From Triangularia verruculosa (lineage: Eukaryota; Ascomycota; Sordariomycetes; Sordariales; Podosporaceae), in NCBI GenBank assembly GCA_033296885.1, contig MU863911.1, forward strand, positions 62,001-126,000: a stretch of 64,000 bases of DNA. The letters run 5' to 3'. Both the position numbers and the translations under genes were made by a program. The stretch's first letter is position 1. Every line of letters begins with the position of its first letter. Under the pieces are notes generated by a model. That model was not told the origin of the DNA. It made no database searches and worked only from the letters and a program-made list of their open reading frames with translations. Below are positions 1 to 13,281 of the stretch, one piece after another.

Positions 1-2710
1 CTCGCTGCCTTCGAAATCAAGAAAATCCACAACAAGGAGCCTCCTCCGCCAGAGATTCTCGAGTTTACCACTGCGAAGGGAGGGTCCCTGCTGACACGAA
101 CCCTGGAAAACTTTGTCGCAAAGGGAAGGAATGATAGGGAGGACTCGGAGGACGGCAGCACCCCGGGCAGAGAGCGGCCTGTCGCCGAGACTCCGGCATC
201 TGGCCGCGCCTCTCGAGGCCTTAGAGAAGCTCCAGCCCCGAGGGTTATTTTTCATCCCGACACCAACTCCTCGCGACAAACTCGTCATGCATCTGGAGCG
301 CAGCAAATAGGCACCCTCTCATCCAACTCCCACTCCCATAACAACACACCCTTGGGTCAGGGTCCCAATCATCCACCTGCGGCTCGCGGTGGCGCATACG
401 TCTTCAACCCTCCAGGACCAGACATGAACAACCCAATTGTCCAGGGCTTTCAGCCCCAACCTGTCCAGCAAATCCCACTGCGCATTGTCGACACGCCGTC
501 AAGCAACCCGGAACTCTTTGCCAGAAAACAGCGGCTCTTGAAGCAGCCCCCAGCAGTCGCCCCCAATCCTGGGATGATTGTGAGGGCTTGTCTTCCACCA
601 GGTAAGCACATCCTCGACTCGCTTGCGACCACAGCTAACCATTTTTCTAGGCGCTTTGGATGGTCCTAATATCTATGAACGTTGTCTCTTGGCTCTGCGG
701 TCAGGAATCCCTTCTGAGCAGGCCTTTGGTACTCACCATCTTCTCAAAATTTCACATGAACGTGGTGATAAATACAAATTCTCAGCATTCTCTGGTCTCG
801 CTGAGGGCCTGACCGAGCTTGCACTCAGTATTGGCCGCCTGATCTACCATGTCGACTGGACAGTTTCCTATGACCCCGATTCCGACAACACCGACATTGG
901 TGAGCTAGACGGTCTCGAGGGCACCCCCGATATTTTGGAGCGAATCGCCCAGCTCGAGCGTCGGAAAGATGTTGACGACAACATTTTGACTGCCGAGTTT
1001 CGCGATCAACTCACATTGATCTTGGAGGCGACCCAGACCATTCGCAACATGGTTAACATGCCAGACAATGCCTACTTCATATCCGAGTACCCTCCTGTCA
1101 AGGACCTCCTTTGCGTTCTCCTCAATCTGCCAGAGTTGGAAAGCGTCGTGGAACTGAAGCATTTGGCTCTCGAAATCGCCGAGTCGATTCTTCCCTATCT
1201 TGTCTTGAGGTCAGACGACCCGCTTTATCAGTCACTGCTCGCAAAGCTTGAGTCCGACGATCGCGGCGTGATTCTGACGGCCTTGAAGGCGCTCAACAAA
1301 ATCGCCCTCAATCACCCTATCGAAACCAACAGGTTGGGCAATGTACCTCCTTCGGTTCTGCAGCGTATTATGGACTGGCTTCTTCTCAACGACGAGGACT
1401 TGTTGGACATTACCACCGACTTCCTTTACCAGTACACGGCTGTTGTCGAAAATCTCGACACGATGCTCAAGCATATCAAGATGGAGAATCTCGTCACCCA
1501 CCTTGTTCGTCTTCTCTCCCACGGCGCTAAGCGCTCGACACGAGAGTTGGTTGTCAGCGAGGCTCGCCTTGCGTTTGACCCCCCCAACGAGAGGGTGGTC
1601 CCTACGCCCAAGGATCTGCTGGAGACGTTGCTCGCTATTGAGGAGCCGGAGCGCTGCTATGCTTGGATCCGGTGTTTCTTCGAGGAAGATCCCGAATCCC
1701 ATATCACTCAGCTCGCGATTTGGCAGGCGTACAACACAGAGTTCCTCGAACCTCTGAAGCGAAAGGGTCGAAGCATGATCAGCGCCCCCGAGTTCATCAA
1801 GAGCATCACTAGTGTCTACGAATCAGCTGGGGCACAAATCGTCCACGAGCAAGGCCCCAACGGCCAGAGTCAGCAGAAGTACCTTATTAAGGGCATCAGA
1901 CCAAGACGGTACCCCATTAGCCCAGATGGCAGAGGCTACTTCCAATGCCAACTCCCTGCCAAGACTGCAGCTACAGTTCCCCCCGGAATGCAAGATCAGC
2001 CCGTGCCCATATGTGGCGTCTGGAATCTCACAGCAGAGAAGATGTGGGATCACATTATCTCCTTCCACTTTGGAGAAACAGAATATGTCACGCGCACCGA
2101 AGACGGCAAAATCAAAAACACGGAGTGGCCTAACTTGCACTGTGCTTGGAGAGGCTGCCAGAAATTTCCCAAGCCGACAAAAATGTATCTCTATCAGCTA
2201 ATGGCGCACTTCAAAACCCATCTCTGCTACGAAGAGCAAAGGCACGCAGCCAAACCCAGCGAGGTCTCCCCTCTCGCGCCGCCTCCCCCTTCCCCGGCGG
2301 CGTCCACCCCTACCTCAGCGACAAAGTCCCGCTCCGGGTCATTTTCTTCTTCGAAATCGAGGGTCATCAAGCCAGCTAAGACGGTCACGATCACGATTGA
2401 GGAGACGGCAAATGCGCGGGACGAGCGGAACCCCAACGCACCCCCGCAGGCGGCGGGGGTGCCGCTGTCGGCGGTGTTGATCCTGAGAAATATCGCGCAG
2501 TATGTCCCTAGGACGGAGGCGGAGCAGGAGTTGACCAAGCGGAGACAGGGGGCGGAAGGGGAGGGGTGGAACGAGATTTTGTTCAGGCCCGTGATGAGCA
2601 GACTGTGGGATGTTTTTGTGGAGAACCGGTTGCTGACGCCACATTTGGGGGGTTTGTTCCAGTTGCTGGAGAGAAAGCCGGAGGTGAGGAGGTTTGTGAT
2701 GGACGACTGA
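1..2710 (+). CDS. rsc9: RSC9-like chromatin-remodelling subunit (5' part outside window)
   Basis: The gene is open at the left edge. Exon 1 (1-601, frame 1) joins exon 2 (651-2710) across a 49-nt intron, 602-650, with GTAAGC donor and TTCTAG acceptor; the junction codon is Gly. The visible 886 or so residues start just after where an ARID domain would lie, with the stretch EIxKIHNKEPPPPEIL typical of Rsc9 proteins. A long alpha-helical, armadillo-like region follows. Next is an RFX-type winged-helix segment (LAIWQAYNTEFLEP, then APEFIKSITSVYESAG), a C2H2-like zinc-finger region (CGVWNLTAEKMWDHIISFHF, then CAWRGC with paired histidines) and a Ser/Pro-rich tail. By family knowledge Rsc9 belongs to the RSC-type SWI/SNF remodeller in the nucleus and helps target it to DNA. 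The family call is firm; the symbol is by homology from memory. The stop is TGA at 2708-2710. Confidence 0.85.
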
Positions 2711-5700
2711 AATCGCCCCTCTACCGAGTAGGCTAAGTAGGGTGGGTGCACGGATTTATTCTTTGGGCGTTTTTCTTTTTGTGTTTCTTCTTTTTTCATG
2801 GAAAAAGATATAATGGTTGGGAGTTTTTGAGATTCTCCTGGGTTATGGTATGGCGGGAAGAATGATGAGGGCGCAAAACAAAACCAACGGCTTCTTTCCC
2901 TTTTCAAGTGAGGAGGGTGGTGGGAAGGGAAAGGTGGACGCTGACTGGAAGGTTTTTTTTTTCAACTTGAGAGGGTTGGCAATTGTTTTTCTCGGTTATT
3001 CTATGTAGAGGCTGTATCGGCTTGACTAACTGTACGATAATATCCTTTATTTTTCACCAGATCATCCTGCCCGAGTGTGTCAAAACTTTGACCTGTGTGT
3101 CGGCATTTTGTTAGAGTATGAATGCAAGTAAAATAGCGTTATGATACATGGAATGAGCCTAGGAAGATGGCGACACTGTAGCGAGCCTCCCAGATACAGA
3201 CAGTTTGCCGACCGTGGTTGTCAAGATGCGATACGAGATGACAGGTTTCAAGGCTTGAGGACCTGGCATTCGTATGTACGTGTCAGACGGATACGGCCTC
3301 ATCTACATTTGCCTTGGCTGAAAACTCAGCCAAAATGGTCCGCTTGGACTCGTTAATACAGTGGTCTCGACCAGCTTGGCCCAAGGAAAACGTTAGATCG
3401 TCGGATCTTTTTGTGACGTGACAAGGGTAGGTTACGGCCCGCTTGTCAACGGGCTCACCCGCTGCGACACTCTTTTATGCATCTGTGCAGCGGCGGCGAC
3501 GACGGGAAACAGAAAAAAAAACCGGGTACGGGGGAACCAGAAGCATCGTGGACCTCAATGAACATGGGCTTGCTGCTGTATCGTGAGGGTAAGGGTTGCT
3601 GCGAACCCGCGAAAACCGCCAATGGTCCAAGCGTTTTTGGGGTCACAAGGTTGGGCCCTAGGCGGGCGTTCAGGGGTCCAATGGTGGCGAATTTGAGGCC
3701 ATCGTGAGATCCGATCTGGGGTAAAAGTGCGGGCGCGCGGTGGCCTAGGGCCCCTGAACCGAATGGCCGGGGAAAAAAATGCGATACTGTGGCTGATCTG
3801 GCGGCGGCTCGCTTCGAGCCCTGCGGGAAGAGATTATCGTGAACCGTTGGATGGGGTTCGCTTGGCGTTGGCGTGTCCACGGAGCTGGCTCGAGCTGGGG
3901 GGAGGAGGTTACTCCGTACCTTTTTTTGACGACATGCCTTGGATCGTGAGTTTTTAGGTGGTGAAGTTTTGGTTAGTGGTGGATGTTAGTTAACACGACC
4001 AACTACCAAGGAAAAAAAACAAGTGAGGGGAAAAGATAAAGAGAGAGTTGAGGAGAACATGTTGCCAAAATAGCGGGGGGCCATGAATTACCCCGTATGA
4101 CAGATGGTTGTTCCTGTTACTGATGATGAGGTGATTGATGAACCAAATGCCCGATGGGCAGACCGCGGCGAGATGGCCAGCAAGCCATGTCCCCGCACCG
4201 CGGATAAGTCCCGACTTAGGTGGGGTATCCGAAGGGTTCTGGAAGGACTTTTGATGGAGTTCGTTGCAGTCCAACAAAGGAGAAAAAAAAATCACTATCA
4301 GCGTTATGCATTCAGCAGCTCCGATAGGCCACGGCGAACAAGGGGCTCCAGGTCGTTGACGTTCTCGACTTTTGTAGCTTCGACCGAAGGATTTGGCAGT
4401 GCATTGCCATTACACCCTCCTATGCCTCCCTTGCCTAGCGTGCATTTGGGTCCTTTGCGTGATGCATGGCGGTGATAGCCATTTTAACGCATCACTCGGA
4501 AGCTGCGAAAAGAAATCCAGAGGTATGGGTTGTTCCTCCTGTCGTGCCGCATCAAGGTGGGCGGGGCATGCAGGCGGTCATGCAGTGATTGTGCTGCCTG
4601 TGCTTCTTGTCTGCGGTTGGGTTGACGGGACCTGATGGAGGGTAGGCGGCTTCATTTGCTTTTGTGATACCGCTCCGAGTAGCGGACTGTCACCAACGTG
4701 GAAGATCGACGATGAACATGCTGAGCTAGGAGCTTAGAGCTATTCTCGACAACCTCAGCCTGCGATACTTCCTCGTAAGTCCGAAAGCTCATGCACGATG
4801 TGTTACGTTGCAGGTTCTCCCGAGCCGATAGCCCAACGAGTCATCCCGCTCAGTGTCTTGGCTGTGAAGCCGTGATGTAGACGAGATACCTATCTGAGAG
4901 AACGTTAACCTCCCATGAACAAGTTTCATCAACACTCTCCTTGCCGACAAAACCAACACGTTGAGTTTCAAGGGCAAGCACATGGCCTATGTCGAGCTGT
5001 TTTGTTGATACATCCCGCGTCTTTCGTTTCTTTTCCCAATGGCGTGTGCATCATGAGTTCTTCTCTTCAATCGGCGATGGTGTTGTGTTCCTCAATCGAT
5101 GGAGTGACATGGACTCTGTGCTACTGTCGCAGCGAGACTGCATATCTTACTGGCAGACCTCAAGATATCGAGTGTCATGTCCAACCGCCAACCTCACCCT
5201 GAGAAGCCCAACCACCGGTTCTGTACCATGCAGGTCCAAGCTGCCCAAGCTCCAAATTGTGTCTCTGTTGAGCGCGGGGTCTGCAGGGCTTCTGAGGGGT
5301 AGGTCACCGCTTCGTGGAATGTTGAGTGGTGTGGACGATCTCGTGCGTCAATTATTTACGATTGTTTTAGTTGGCGATATCCATAGCTGCGTTAGGAAGC
5401 CCCTTGAAGAGAAGATGGGTTTTCGGAAATTGGGCCCCCACGCACTGCAACATGTTGATGGTGGTTTGGCGCGATGCCAACTGACCGGGGTTTGCCGACC
5501 GCACATTTTTCTGCATGCAACCCCACACGATGGTGCTGCAGCCCCATCTTCGGCAAAGACCAAGGACGGCCATCGAAAGGGGCCCTGGAGATGGGCAAAC
5601 ACGGCGCTGAAAGAACGCCGTACCAGAGATGCAGCGTGGGCCACATGTCTCGTATTTCAAGATAACGTGTTGCTGATCAGTCGAAGCCAAGGCGGGTGTA

Positions 5701-7232
5701 AAATCCCTGCTGAATGTGTGACACGTCCGGACGAGGTGCGTTTGGGTGCCGGATGGTGATGTTGAGGGGTGGGTTTCGATCGTCCAAGAGATGCCAGGCT
5801 GGCCCTAGCACACTGGCCTTGCCAGCCCTGTCGTCCTTTTGGTTCCCACTTACCCCTTCTGGCTAGCATTCAGTTGGCGGTCGCAGCAAGCGCGGTTGAA
5901 ACAACAGATGCCGTCGCAGTTACTTGCCCTTTGGGAAAAGTGGCATGGCCCGTCATCCGCGAGACCCTGACACCAACAATTCCCAACTCTGGAGCACTGC
6001 ATGTCTCCCGAGAAATTACTGCTGGTCTTGTGACCGAATCCCAATCCTTGGGCCCACCAAATGCCCTTTCACCGCTCGAGGATCCCATCAGCAATGCTCG
6101 GCCTCGACGGTGGTTGCTGATTATCAGCCAGATGGTGGGCAGATAAATACCAGACTCTGAACCGCCAGAGTTGGAGGGGGAGCACAAACACCAGTTCCGC
6201 ACCATTCCAGCACCTCTCCATCCTTTGTCCGTTCAGCCTCAAACCGGCAAACCGTTCCAGCCCAGGTACGTGGATCTGCTGCTCTATCTTTTGCCGTTGA
6301 AGACTTCGTCCAACCAACCGGTGCACTGGGGGGGCTTCCAAGTGGGGACCCAGCACGTTCAGGCTAAGGCCTCACCACATCACACACTCCTGGGAACAAG
6401 AGATGAAAATGGTTGCAAGTCTGGAGAGAGTCTAGACGAGCCCAGCATCCCGCAGCAGGCCGCGCTGTGCCGCTCCCCGCAAAAGGCAGTGCTGTCCCGT
6501 CTGCCCCTGTCTGTGGGAGGGTGGTGTGGTTGAATGTCAAGCCCCGAATCCTGGCAGAGAGCTCTTGAGATTCTTGGGTGGACGTGGTTGGTCAATGCTG
6601 CCCAGCTGCCCGCTACGGAAAGATGCACGGAAACGTCGAGACCGGAAGCTTATTTTTCAGCGTTGCAGCATACTTGGAAACAGGCGCATAATCGGCACTC
6701 GCGGCTGCGACTTAACGTGGAGAATTTGTTGCTGATCCGCAAACAACCATCTCAGAGAACGATCTCGAGTCGTCTCGACTCGCCCCTCCGCCACCATCTT
6801 GGCCCCGCTCCCCTGACTGGTCCTTTGCCTCATCCGCCCTCCGGCCATCCCTAGCCCGCCAGCACGTCACGCTTCCACCAGGAAGACTTTTTTCTTGCTC
6901 CATCCCATCCCATCCATCCTATAAGAGTCTGGCGGCCCTGTCACGCTGCTAGGTCTTTGATTTACCGACGAGCAGTTTTGTGGTCGCTATTGAGGAGCCC
7001 AGGTACATTTCACGTGCCTTAAACCCATAAGCGGATTCTCACCCCTCGAACCTTTACCTTCACCTACACCCAACAACTTTGTCTTTGTGTGGGAAACCCT
7101 CGCCCGTCTTGCATAGCTCGTTCGTTTATTCGTTATCTGGCTGAACATTCGCCATCTACTCAAGCCATCTTTTGCCTTTGAGGGAGCCTCTGTTTTGACT
7201 TTTCAAGTCTTATCCACAACACATCAGCAAAA
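2711..7232. other. Gene-poor interval with 3' UTR and divergent low-complexity tracts
   Basis: No reading frame here has domain-like or protein-like character. The first few hundred bases are T-rich and are probably the 3' UTR of the RSC9 gene. From about 6780 the plus strand becomes C/T-rich, and a CACGTG box lies near 7010; this is probably the promoter and leader of the dehydrogenase at 7233. Short open frames between 3.1 and 6.9 kb overlap one another on both strands and look like chance. A non-coding RNA cannot be excluded by eye. Confidence 0.5.
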
Positions 7233-8385
7233 ATGTCTTCCGCTGTCCGCACCGCCCGTATGGCTCCTCGCCTTTCGGCTCTCGTCCGACCTGCTGTCGC
7301 TCGCGCGACTCCCTCTGTTTGCCAGCGTGCTGCCTTCTCTGTTTCGGCAAATCGCTTCAAGTCTGAGGTTATCAAAGAGACCGAGGTTCCCGTCTCTATC
7401 TACAGCCCCGACGCCAAGGGTGTAGCCTCTGGCAATTCCGACCACTTCAGCATCCCAGTCAAGGCTCGTCAGCGTGCCCCTGAGCCCGTTGCTGAGGAGG
7501 TGGATGAGGAGGTCGTTCCCCTCGAGGAGAAGGTCTATTCGACATTGCCAAAGACACTGCAGAAGATGAGTCTCTACGGCAAGGTCGTCATCATCACTGG
7601 GTAAGTCTTCACAGGTCACAATACACAAGCCCTCAGCCGCTAACAAAAACACCAGTGGTGCTCGTGGTCTCGGAAACTATATGGCTCGTGCGTGTGCTGA
7701 GGCTGGTGCCAAGGCTATTGCCATCTTCGATGCCAACCAGGATCTTGGTGATGAGTCCGCTGCCGAGCTTCACCAGAAGACTGGCCTGCCCGTCTCCTTT
7801 TTCAAGGTTGACGTTCGTGATGGCCATGCCATTGATGCCGCCGTTAAGAACGTCGTGGATCTCTACGGCGCCCCTGACGTTCTGGTCAATTCTGCCGGTA
7901 TCGCCGACTCCAACATCCCAGCTGAGACCTACGATCCTGCCATGTTCCGCCGCCTCATCGACATCAACCTGACTGGCTCTTTCCTCATGTCCCAGTCCGT
8001 CGGCCGCGCCATGATGGCCGCTGGAAAGCCGGGATCCATCATCCTTGTCGCCTCGATGTCCGGTTCCATCGTGAACTACCCTCAAGAGCAGTCTTGTTAC
8101 AATGCCTCCAAAGCCGGTGTCATCCAGCTCGGCAAGTCCCTCGCTGCCGAGTGGGCCAAGTACAACATCCGTGTCAACTGCATTTCCCCCGGCTACATGG
8201 ACACCGCTCTCAACAAGGTTCCCGCCCTTGACGCCCAGAAGAAGATCTGGAAGTCTCTCACCCCTCAGGACCGTCTCGGAAACGTTGACGACCTCAATGG
8301 TCTCTGCGTCTTCCTCGGCTCCGACGCCTCTGGATTCATGACCGGCTCCAACGTTATCATCGACGGTGGCTACAGTCTCTACTAA
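7233..8385 (+). CDS. Short-chain dehydrogenase/reductase with mitochondrial-type leader
   Basis: Two exons, 7233-7600 and 7656-8385, with a 55-nt GTAAGT...CCAG intron that splits the Gly of the cofactor motif; 365 aa. The SDR core is classical: ITGGARGLG (about residues 120-128) binds the nucleotide, NSAGI follows, and the catalytic Ser of LVASMSG precedes Tyr271 and Lys275 in YNASK; the end is GSNVIIDGGYSLY. The closest type I recognise is the NADP(H) sugar-alcohol group (mannitol, sorbose or arabinitol dehydrogenases), so the substrate is probably a ketose or polyol; this is inference. About 110 residues precede the SDR fold. The first 40 are rich in Arg, Ala and Ser and end in RAAFSVSANRF, like a matrix-targeting peptide, and an acidic linker follows. 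The start ATG has an A at -3 (CAAAAATG). Confidence 0.85.
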
Positions 8386-10304
8386 ACTTTTTTTACGGCA
8401 AACTATGACAACAAATTTGCGCGCTTTGAGGAATCGGCTTCGGGATACCCTATAGACGGTTTTGGATTTTGTTTTCATGGGCACACAGCAAAAATAGCTG
8501 GGACTTCTTTTGGTAAAAGGGGAATAGGTGATGATTTTCCATCTCCCCAGGGCGATGGGACTTGTCCTTGGCGTACAGCGATGATTTTTCAAGGGTTTCT
8601 ATTTTCACGACTTTGGGTGTTGGTTCTTTTGTGTGACACACACAAAACACAAAAGAGTAATCAGGTGGTAGTTCCATGTTCAGGATTCGCTTTTCATCAT
8701 TACATGGTATGAGGGATTCCGAACTACACTCTCGATAACGACTTGAGTTTTTGCTCGTTTAGCATTCATCAAAACGGCTATGAAAAAATACTTAATATGA
8801 ATATGGATTTATTTCCCTACGCTTTTCTTGCTCTCGCTGTTGGAAGCCTCGTGACATAAATGTAGGTAGTGTATTCTTGGCTAATCTGGTCGCTTTATCC
8901 ACCACGTGGTTCAGCTCTTTGTTCGGTAGCTGATTTGTGTTCTAGCGAGCTTCGAAAGAAAAGTGCAAACGCGTGGAAAGGTCGCCACTGTCGGGAGGTA
9001 GGGATCGGTCCAGCTAGAAGCTTTTTGGAAGCTTGACAAAGAGGTGTAAGTGTTATCGGGAATTGCCGGGGTGTTCTGGAACGGTTCTCTCCAGTCTTCT
9101 TCGAGATCTTTCATACATTGTATGACCGTCAGCCCTCACATGCTGCGCTGAGCCCAGACTTTGAGCAGGTATCTAGGCACACAATGAGGAGGGGGGTGGT
9201 AAGGACTTGTGTAACAACCCCTCGCAAACACCCAGCTCTTCTGCTTCTACTGCTACGAGCGGAGTGGCATGACAGGGATTTCACATGGCCCAGAATCCCT
9301 ACAAACATTGACTCTTGCAGCATCTGTATAAACTTGGTATAATCCCTTCTTTCGTTGTGTATGTGTATATATATAATGACTACCTTATGAGAATTTCTTT
9401 ACAAAAAAGCAAGCCATCGACATTACTCAAACCCCTCAAAGCACACATGCTCTCATTCGCCTATGGGTGACACCAAAGCAGAACTGCGCCCTTTTCCACT
9501 CATAAAGCTCAATATGCAGGCCCCCCTCACCCCCACAACTTCCCTCCGTTTCCCTTAGCCACCCCTCTCTCTCCCACACATGACTATGCATGAATGCATC
9601 TTTCGCGGATAATGATGCGATTTTGTGAGAATGCTAATTCGGTTATCTCAAAAAATCTGTCCCAACCCCAGGGGCCCCGGCTGTGTATATTATAGTGGAT
9701 AACGAGAAGCACCAAAACAAGGACAAAAAATGACACGCCATGATAGTATAATTCTGTCACAATTGGTATAACACTTCTCCCCCCCCGGCCCCCAAACCCC
9801 TTCTCCTCACCCGACCTCCTCCTAACCAGCCATTCCCATCCATCCCCAAGATCAGAGCCATTCAGATACCCCCTGTCCTCATGATCTCCAACCATCCTCA
9901 AAGACTAAACATACATCGAAAAAAAGACTTTTTGTAAAGTTGGCAAACCATTTCTCCCCGCTTGCTTCTTTGCCAAAAAAAAAAAAAGCTATAGCAAATA
10001 AATGATCTCTCCTTTGCAAAGCATAAATAGCCAAGTCAAAGATAAAAAAGATGAAGAAAAAAATCAAAGACAAAAAACCGCTAAATTTGCTGTGACATCG
10101 ATGTCCCCCTTTCCCTTTCGGAGACACACAATAAGTTATAATAGATTCCCTCTTCCCCTCCCCCCCCACACACCACCCTCTTTAGATTTCCCAGCAGACG
10201 TTTCAGAGTTACAACATAAAAAAAAAAAGACATCAACGCTTAGTAAAGCTGGCTGTGCTTCGCCATGTAGTTTTGAAGCAAACAACAAGAGTAAAAAGGG
10301 GGAA
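8386..10304. other. Convergent 3' regions; no gene seen
   Basis: This lies between the dehydrogenase stop and the kinase stop, so it should hold both 3' UTRs. It contains A-, T- and C-homopolymer-rich runs, for example around 9780, 9975 and 10160. Open frames here are short, low in complexity and on both strands. I see no RNA gene. Confidence 0.5.
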
Positions 10305-13281
10305 TCACTGTCCCTTCCGGGCCTTCTCCTGAGCCCGCGCTTCCCTCGCCGCCCTCACCAACGGCGCCAACGAAGACAGATCGACGCAAGTCTTCATGAA
10401 ATCGTGCTGTGTCACACACCATTAGCAACCTCTCTCACCAATTGAATACCAGCAGGAAGAAACAAAACTCACCCTTAACAAATCATGCGCACTCGCCCTC
10501 TTCTCCGGGTCCACCTTCAGCGCAAAGTACAAGAAGTCCCTAAACACCGCCGACAAATCCTGCTCGTTTTTGATGGTCGGCGTCCCGTTGGTAGCGATCA
10601 GCCACAGCGCCCTCAGCGGAGACTCGGTCAGGTACGGCGGCTCCCCCTCAATCATCTCGATGGCCATGATCCCCAAGCTCCAAATGTCCACCTTGCGGCC
10701 GTACTCCTTTCGCGTAACCACCTCTGGCGCCATCCAATAGGGCGTTCCGACCATGGTCGTACGCTTGTTTTGCGCCTCGTTGATGGTGGCACAAAAGCCA
10801 AAGTCGGCTGTTCAATCTCGTTAGCCGGGTAAGAAACTGGCAAGAAAAAAGGGAGCCGAGGACTTACTAAGCTTGATATTCCCCTCCATACTCAACAAGA
10901 TATTATCGCTCTTGATATCCCGATGAATCACTCCCTTGGAATGCAGATGCTGCAGCCCCCTCAGCGTCTCCCTGCACACGCTCGCAATCTGCCCCTCGGT
11001 CATGATGTTGAAAGTCACCACGTCCGTCAAGCTGCCTCCTTCCATGAACTCCATCACTACCCACAACTCCCCGGCGCAAAGGTAGCTGTCAATGAAGTTG
11101 ACAATATTCGGATGGCTGCTCTCCTTCATCACCAGGATTTCGTTGATGATCAGGTCCTTTTTAGGTTGCTGCTCCAAGTTCATTTGCTTGATCGCGACCA
11201 GCCGGTTGGAGCCTCGTTCGTGCCCGGTAAACACCCCTCCCGAGGCGCCCTGGCCGATCTTGGTAAAACCGCGATAGACTTCTCTGGGGTCGCCCTCGGA
11301 GCATATCCTCTTGAGAGCGGCGACCACGTCGACTCCATTGGACTGTCGTGGTCTGTGTCGTGGGCGGGTTGAGTTGGCTTGTGCGACTTGCTGTTGGGGT
11401 TGTGGTACCCGACCTGCTTGCTCGGCTTGGCGGAGGTGCGGGTGTTGGGAGGACGGTGGGGTAGGTTGTTGGTGCTGTTGTCGTTTGCTGGTTGCCCGGC
11501 CTAATTGGCCCGTCATGGCTGCTTGGGCTTGGGCCATGGCTTGTTCTTGCTGTTGCTGCATCAACTGCTGCTGGTAGATGGCTGCTTGGCTGGGGGTGGC
11601 GACAGCCGATGTAGGTTGTGATGATGACGGTAGATATGGGGAAGTGCCGTTCGCCCGAGAATTTGACCTAGACCGGAGCTCCTCCGGTAACATGGGGATG
11701 TTGTCCTTTGGCGGAACATATGGTGTGGCTGCATCGTCTGATGAATGTGGCATTCCAATGCCAGAATCCTTTGTTGGATATCCTGACTGCTGCTGTGTCC
11801 TCGAGGCGAGAGCCGTTGGTGGTTTTGGCGCGGGCCGGCTAGGCATAAGACTGGCATCTTTTACTGGAGGAGCAGGCCCCTTGGGGACCGGAGGAGGTGC
11901 CCGAGGATTTTCGAAACTGCCCTCATGGGTGACTGTTGGAAATCTCGGACTTGCGGGAGGGCTTATCAAGGGCGACATTGAGGTGTATCCCGACGTGAGA
12001 ACACTCGGGGAAGGAAGAGTCGAGGCTGCCGAAGAGGGTGTACTCCCTGATAATCCTCGGTAGTCGTTTGCTCGGGCATCGTGGAACTTTTCTAGTTGTA
12101 CATCTTCCTGAGGCTTCTCTGTGGTCTCCTTGTAGAATGTCAAAACGTCGACGAGTATCTGGGGGTGTTCCCGGGTGTCCTTCTCTGTGATGCCGCTCTC
12201 GTTGATTAATCGCTGCCATTCTTTTGGCAGGCCCTGTCACGAGGGGTTAGTCCAGCCGTTGAAAGTTACCGAGAAAGCTTAACGGGAAGCCACGAACCGT
12301 GAACTGGCCCGTCGTGCTGTCGTAGCCAACATGGGTGACATGCACCGGGTTCTCTGGCGCCGAAATCAGTGGCTTCTTTGGCGAGCCAACCAGACTGTTC
12401 ATGAAGCCCGAAAACCCAGACTTTTTCCTCAAAACACTGGGCATCTTGGTCTCCTTCGTCTCATCTGAGTACCTCTTCGGCCCGGTCGAGCTTTCCGTCT
12501 TAGTCGAGCCGCTAGCCTTCTCGTTTAGCGACGATGCCTCCGTGGCGGAGAAGCTCGCCGATTGGCGGAGGGGCGGAGGTGAGTTGCCCATGACTCGGGC
12601 GTCCGAATTGGCTTGCGACAAGGCTTGAAGAGTTGATCGCGGCGGGGATGTGGTACGCTTGGCGGTGTTATTGTGGTAGTGCGAGGTGGTTGCGGCGGCT
12701 GTATTGTGCGTGAGTGATTTCGTCGCTTCAATGCGATTGAGAATGGCCGTGCCGTCAAAGGGAGCGCCAATTAGCTCGTCCGAGGTCTTGGTGCTGAGGG
12801 GTCGATGTTGAGCGTTCGCGCGGGGGGTGTTGGATGCGGATGCGGCGTGGTGCGAGAGCGACGGCGATCTGGACAGCGGCAGTGACAGCTTTGGTGCCGT
12901 AGAGTCGCGGGCGGGAAGGATGGGCGTGGTATGCGATCGGTTTGCTGGGGAGAGGGCCGACGAAGGTGCCGGTGGTGCGGCGGGGAAGCGTGGCGAGATG
13001 GTCTTGTTGTAGGCCTGCTGCTTCTGCTTGTCGGACGCGTTTGGATGCTGGAGGTGCTTTGGGGCGGCGGGACTGGATCTGACTAGGGGGGCGCTTGGGG
13101 CCCGCTTCAAGCTCGTCGAGCTTCGTTTGCTCCCTAGAGATTGGGCGTCAACTCCACGACCATCGACACTGAGGCTACTGTAGACGCTGGAAGGGTGATG
13201 GTGGCTCGGCGGAGGCTTCTTGGTGAGCCTGCGACGCTGTGAACTGCCGTTGCCGTTGAAAGAAGTCTTGGGACTGTCCAT
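10305..13281 (-). CDS. p21-activated protein kinase (CRIB + STE20-type kinase, no PH domain)
   Basis: Four exons on the minus strand: 13281-12298, 12233-10868, 10807-10473 and 10406-10305, with introns of 64, 60 and 66 nt; 928 aa. The first intron uses a GTTCGT donor. The start is the ATG at 13281; the frame stays open upstream, but only with a non-ATG codon. The N-terminal 300 residues are Ser/Pro/Lys-rich. A CRIB motif (ISAPENPVHVTHVGYDSTTG) spans intron 1 and continues as LPKEWQRLI. A Gln/Pro-rich linker follows. The kinase domain (about 645-900) has IGQGASGGVF, VAIKQM, HRDIKSDN, DFGF, a TTMVGTPYWMAPE activation segment and a final EKRASAHDLL. Such kinases act downstream of Cdc42/Rac in polarity, hyphal growth and septation. 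The kinase resembles the Cla4 side of the family, yet the PH domain of true Cla4 is not seen, which would fit a PakB-like third class. That subclass call is tentative. Confidence 0.88.

Noticed and set aside
2227..2907. 226-codon minus-strand frame opposite the RSC9 3' end
   Set aside because: Overlaps a well-supported sense exon; no domain.
7633..8592. 319-codon minus-strand frame opposite the dehydrogenase
   Set aside because: Shadow of a highly codon-biased SDR gene; no motif of its own.
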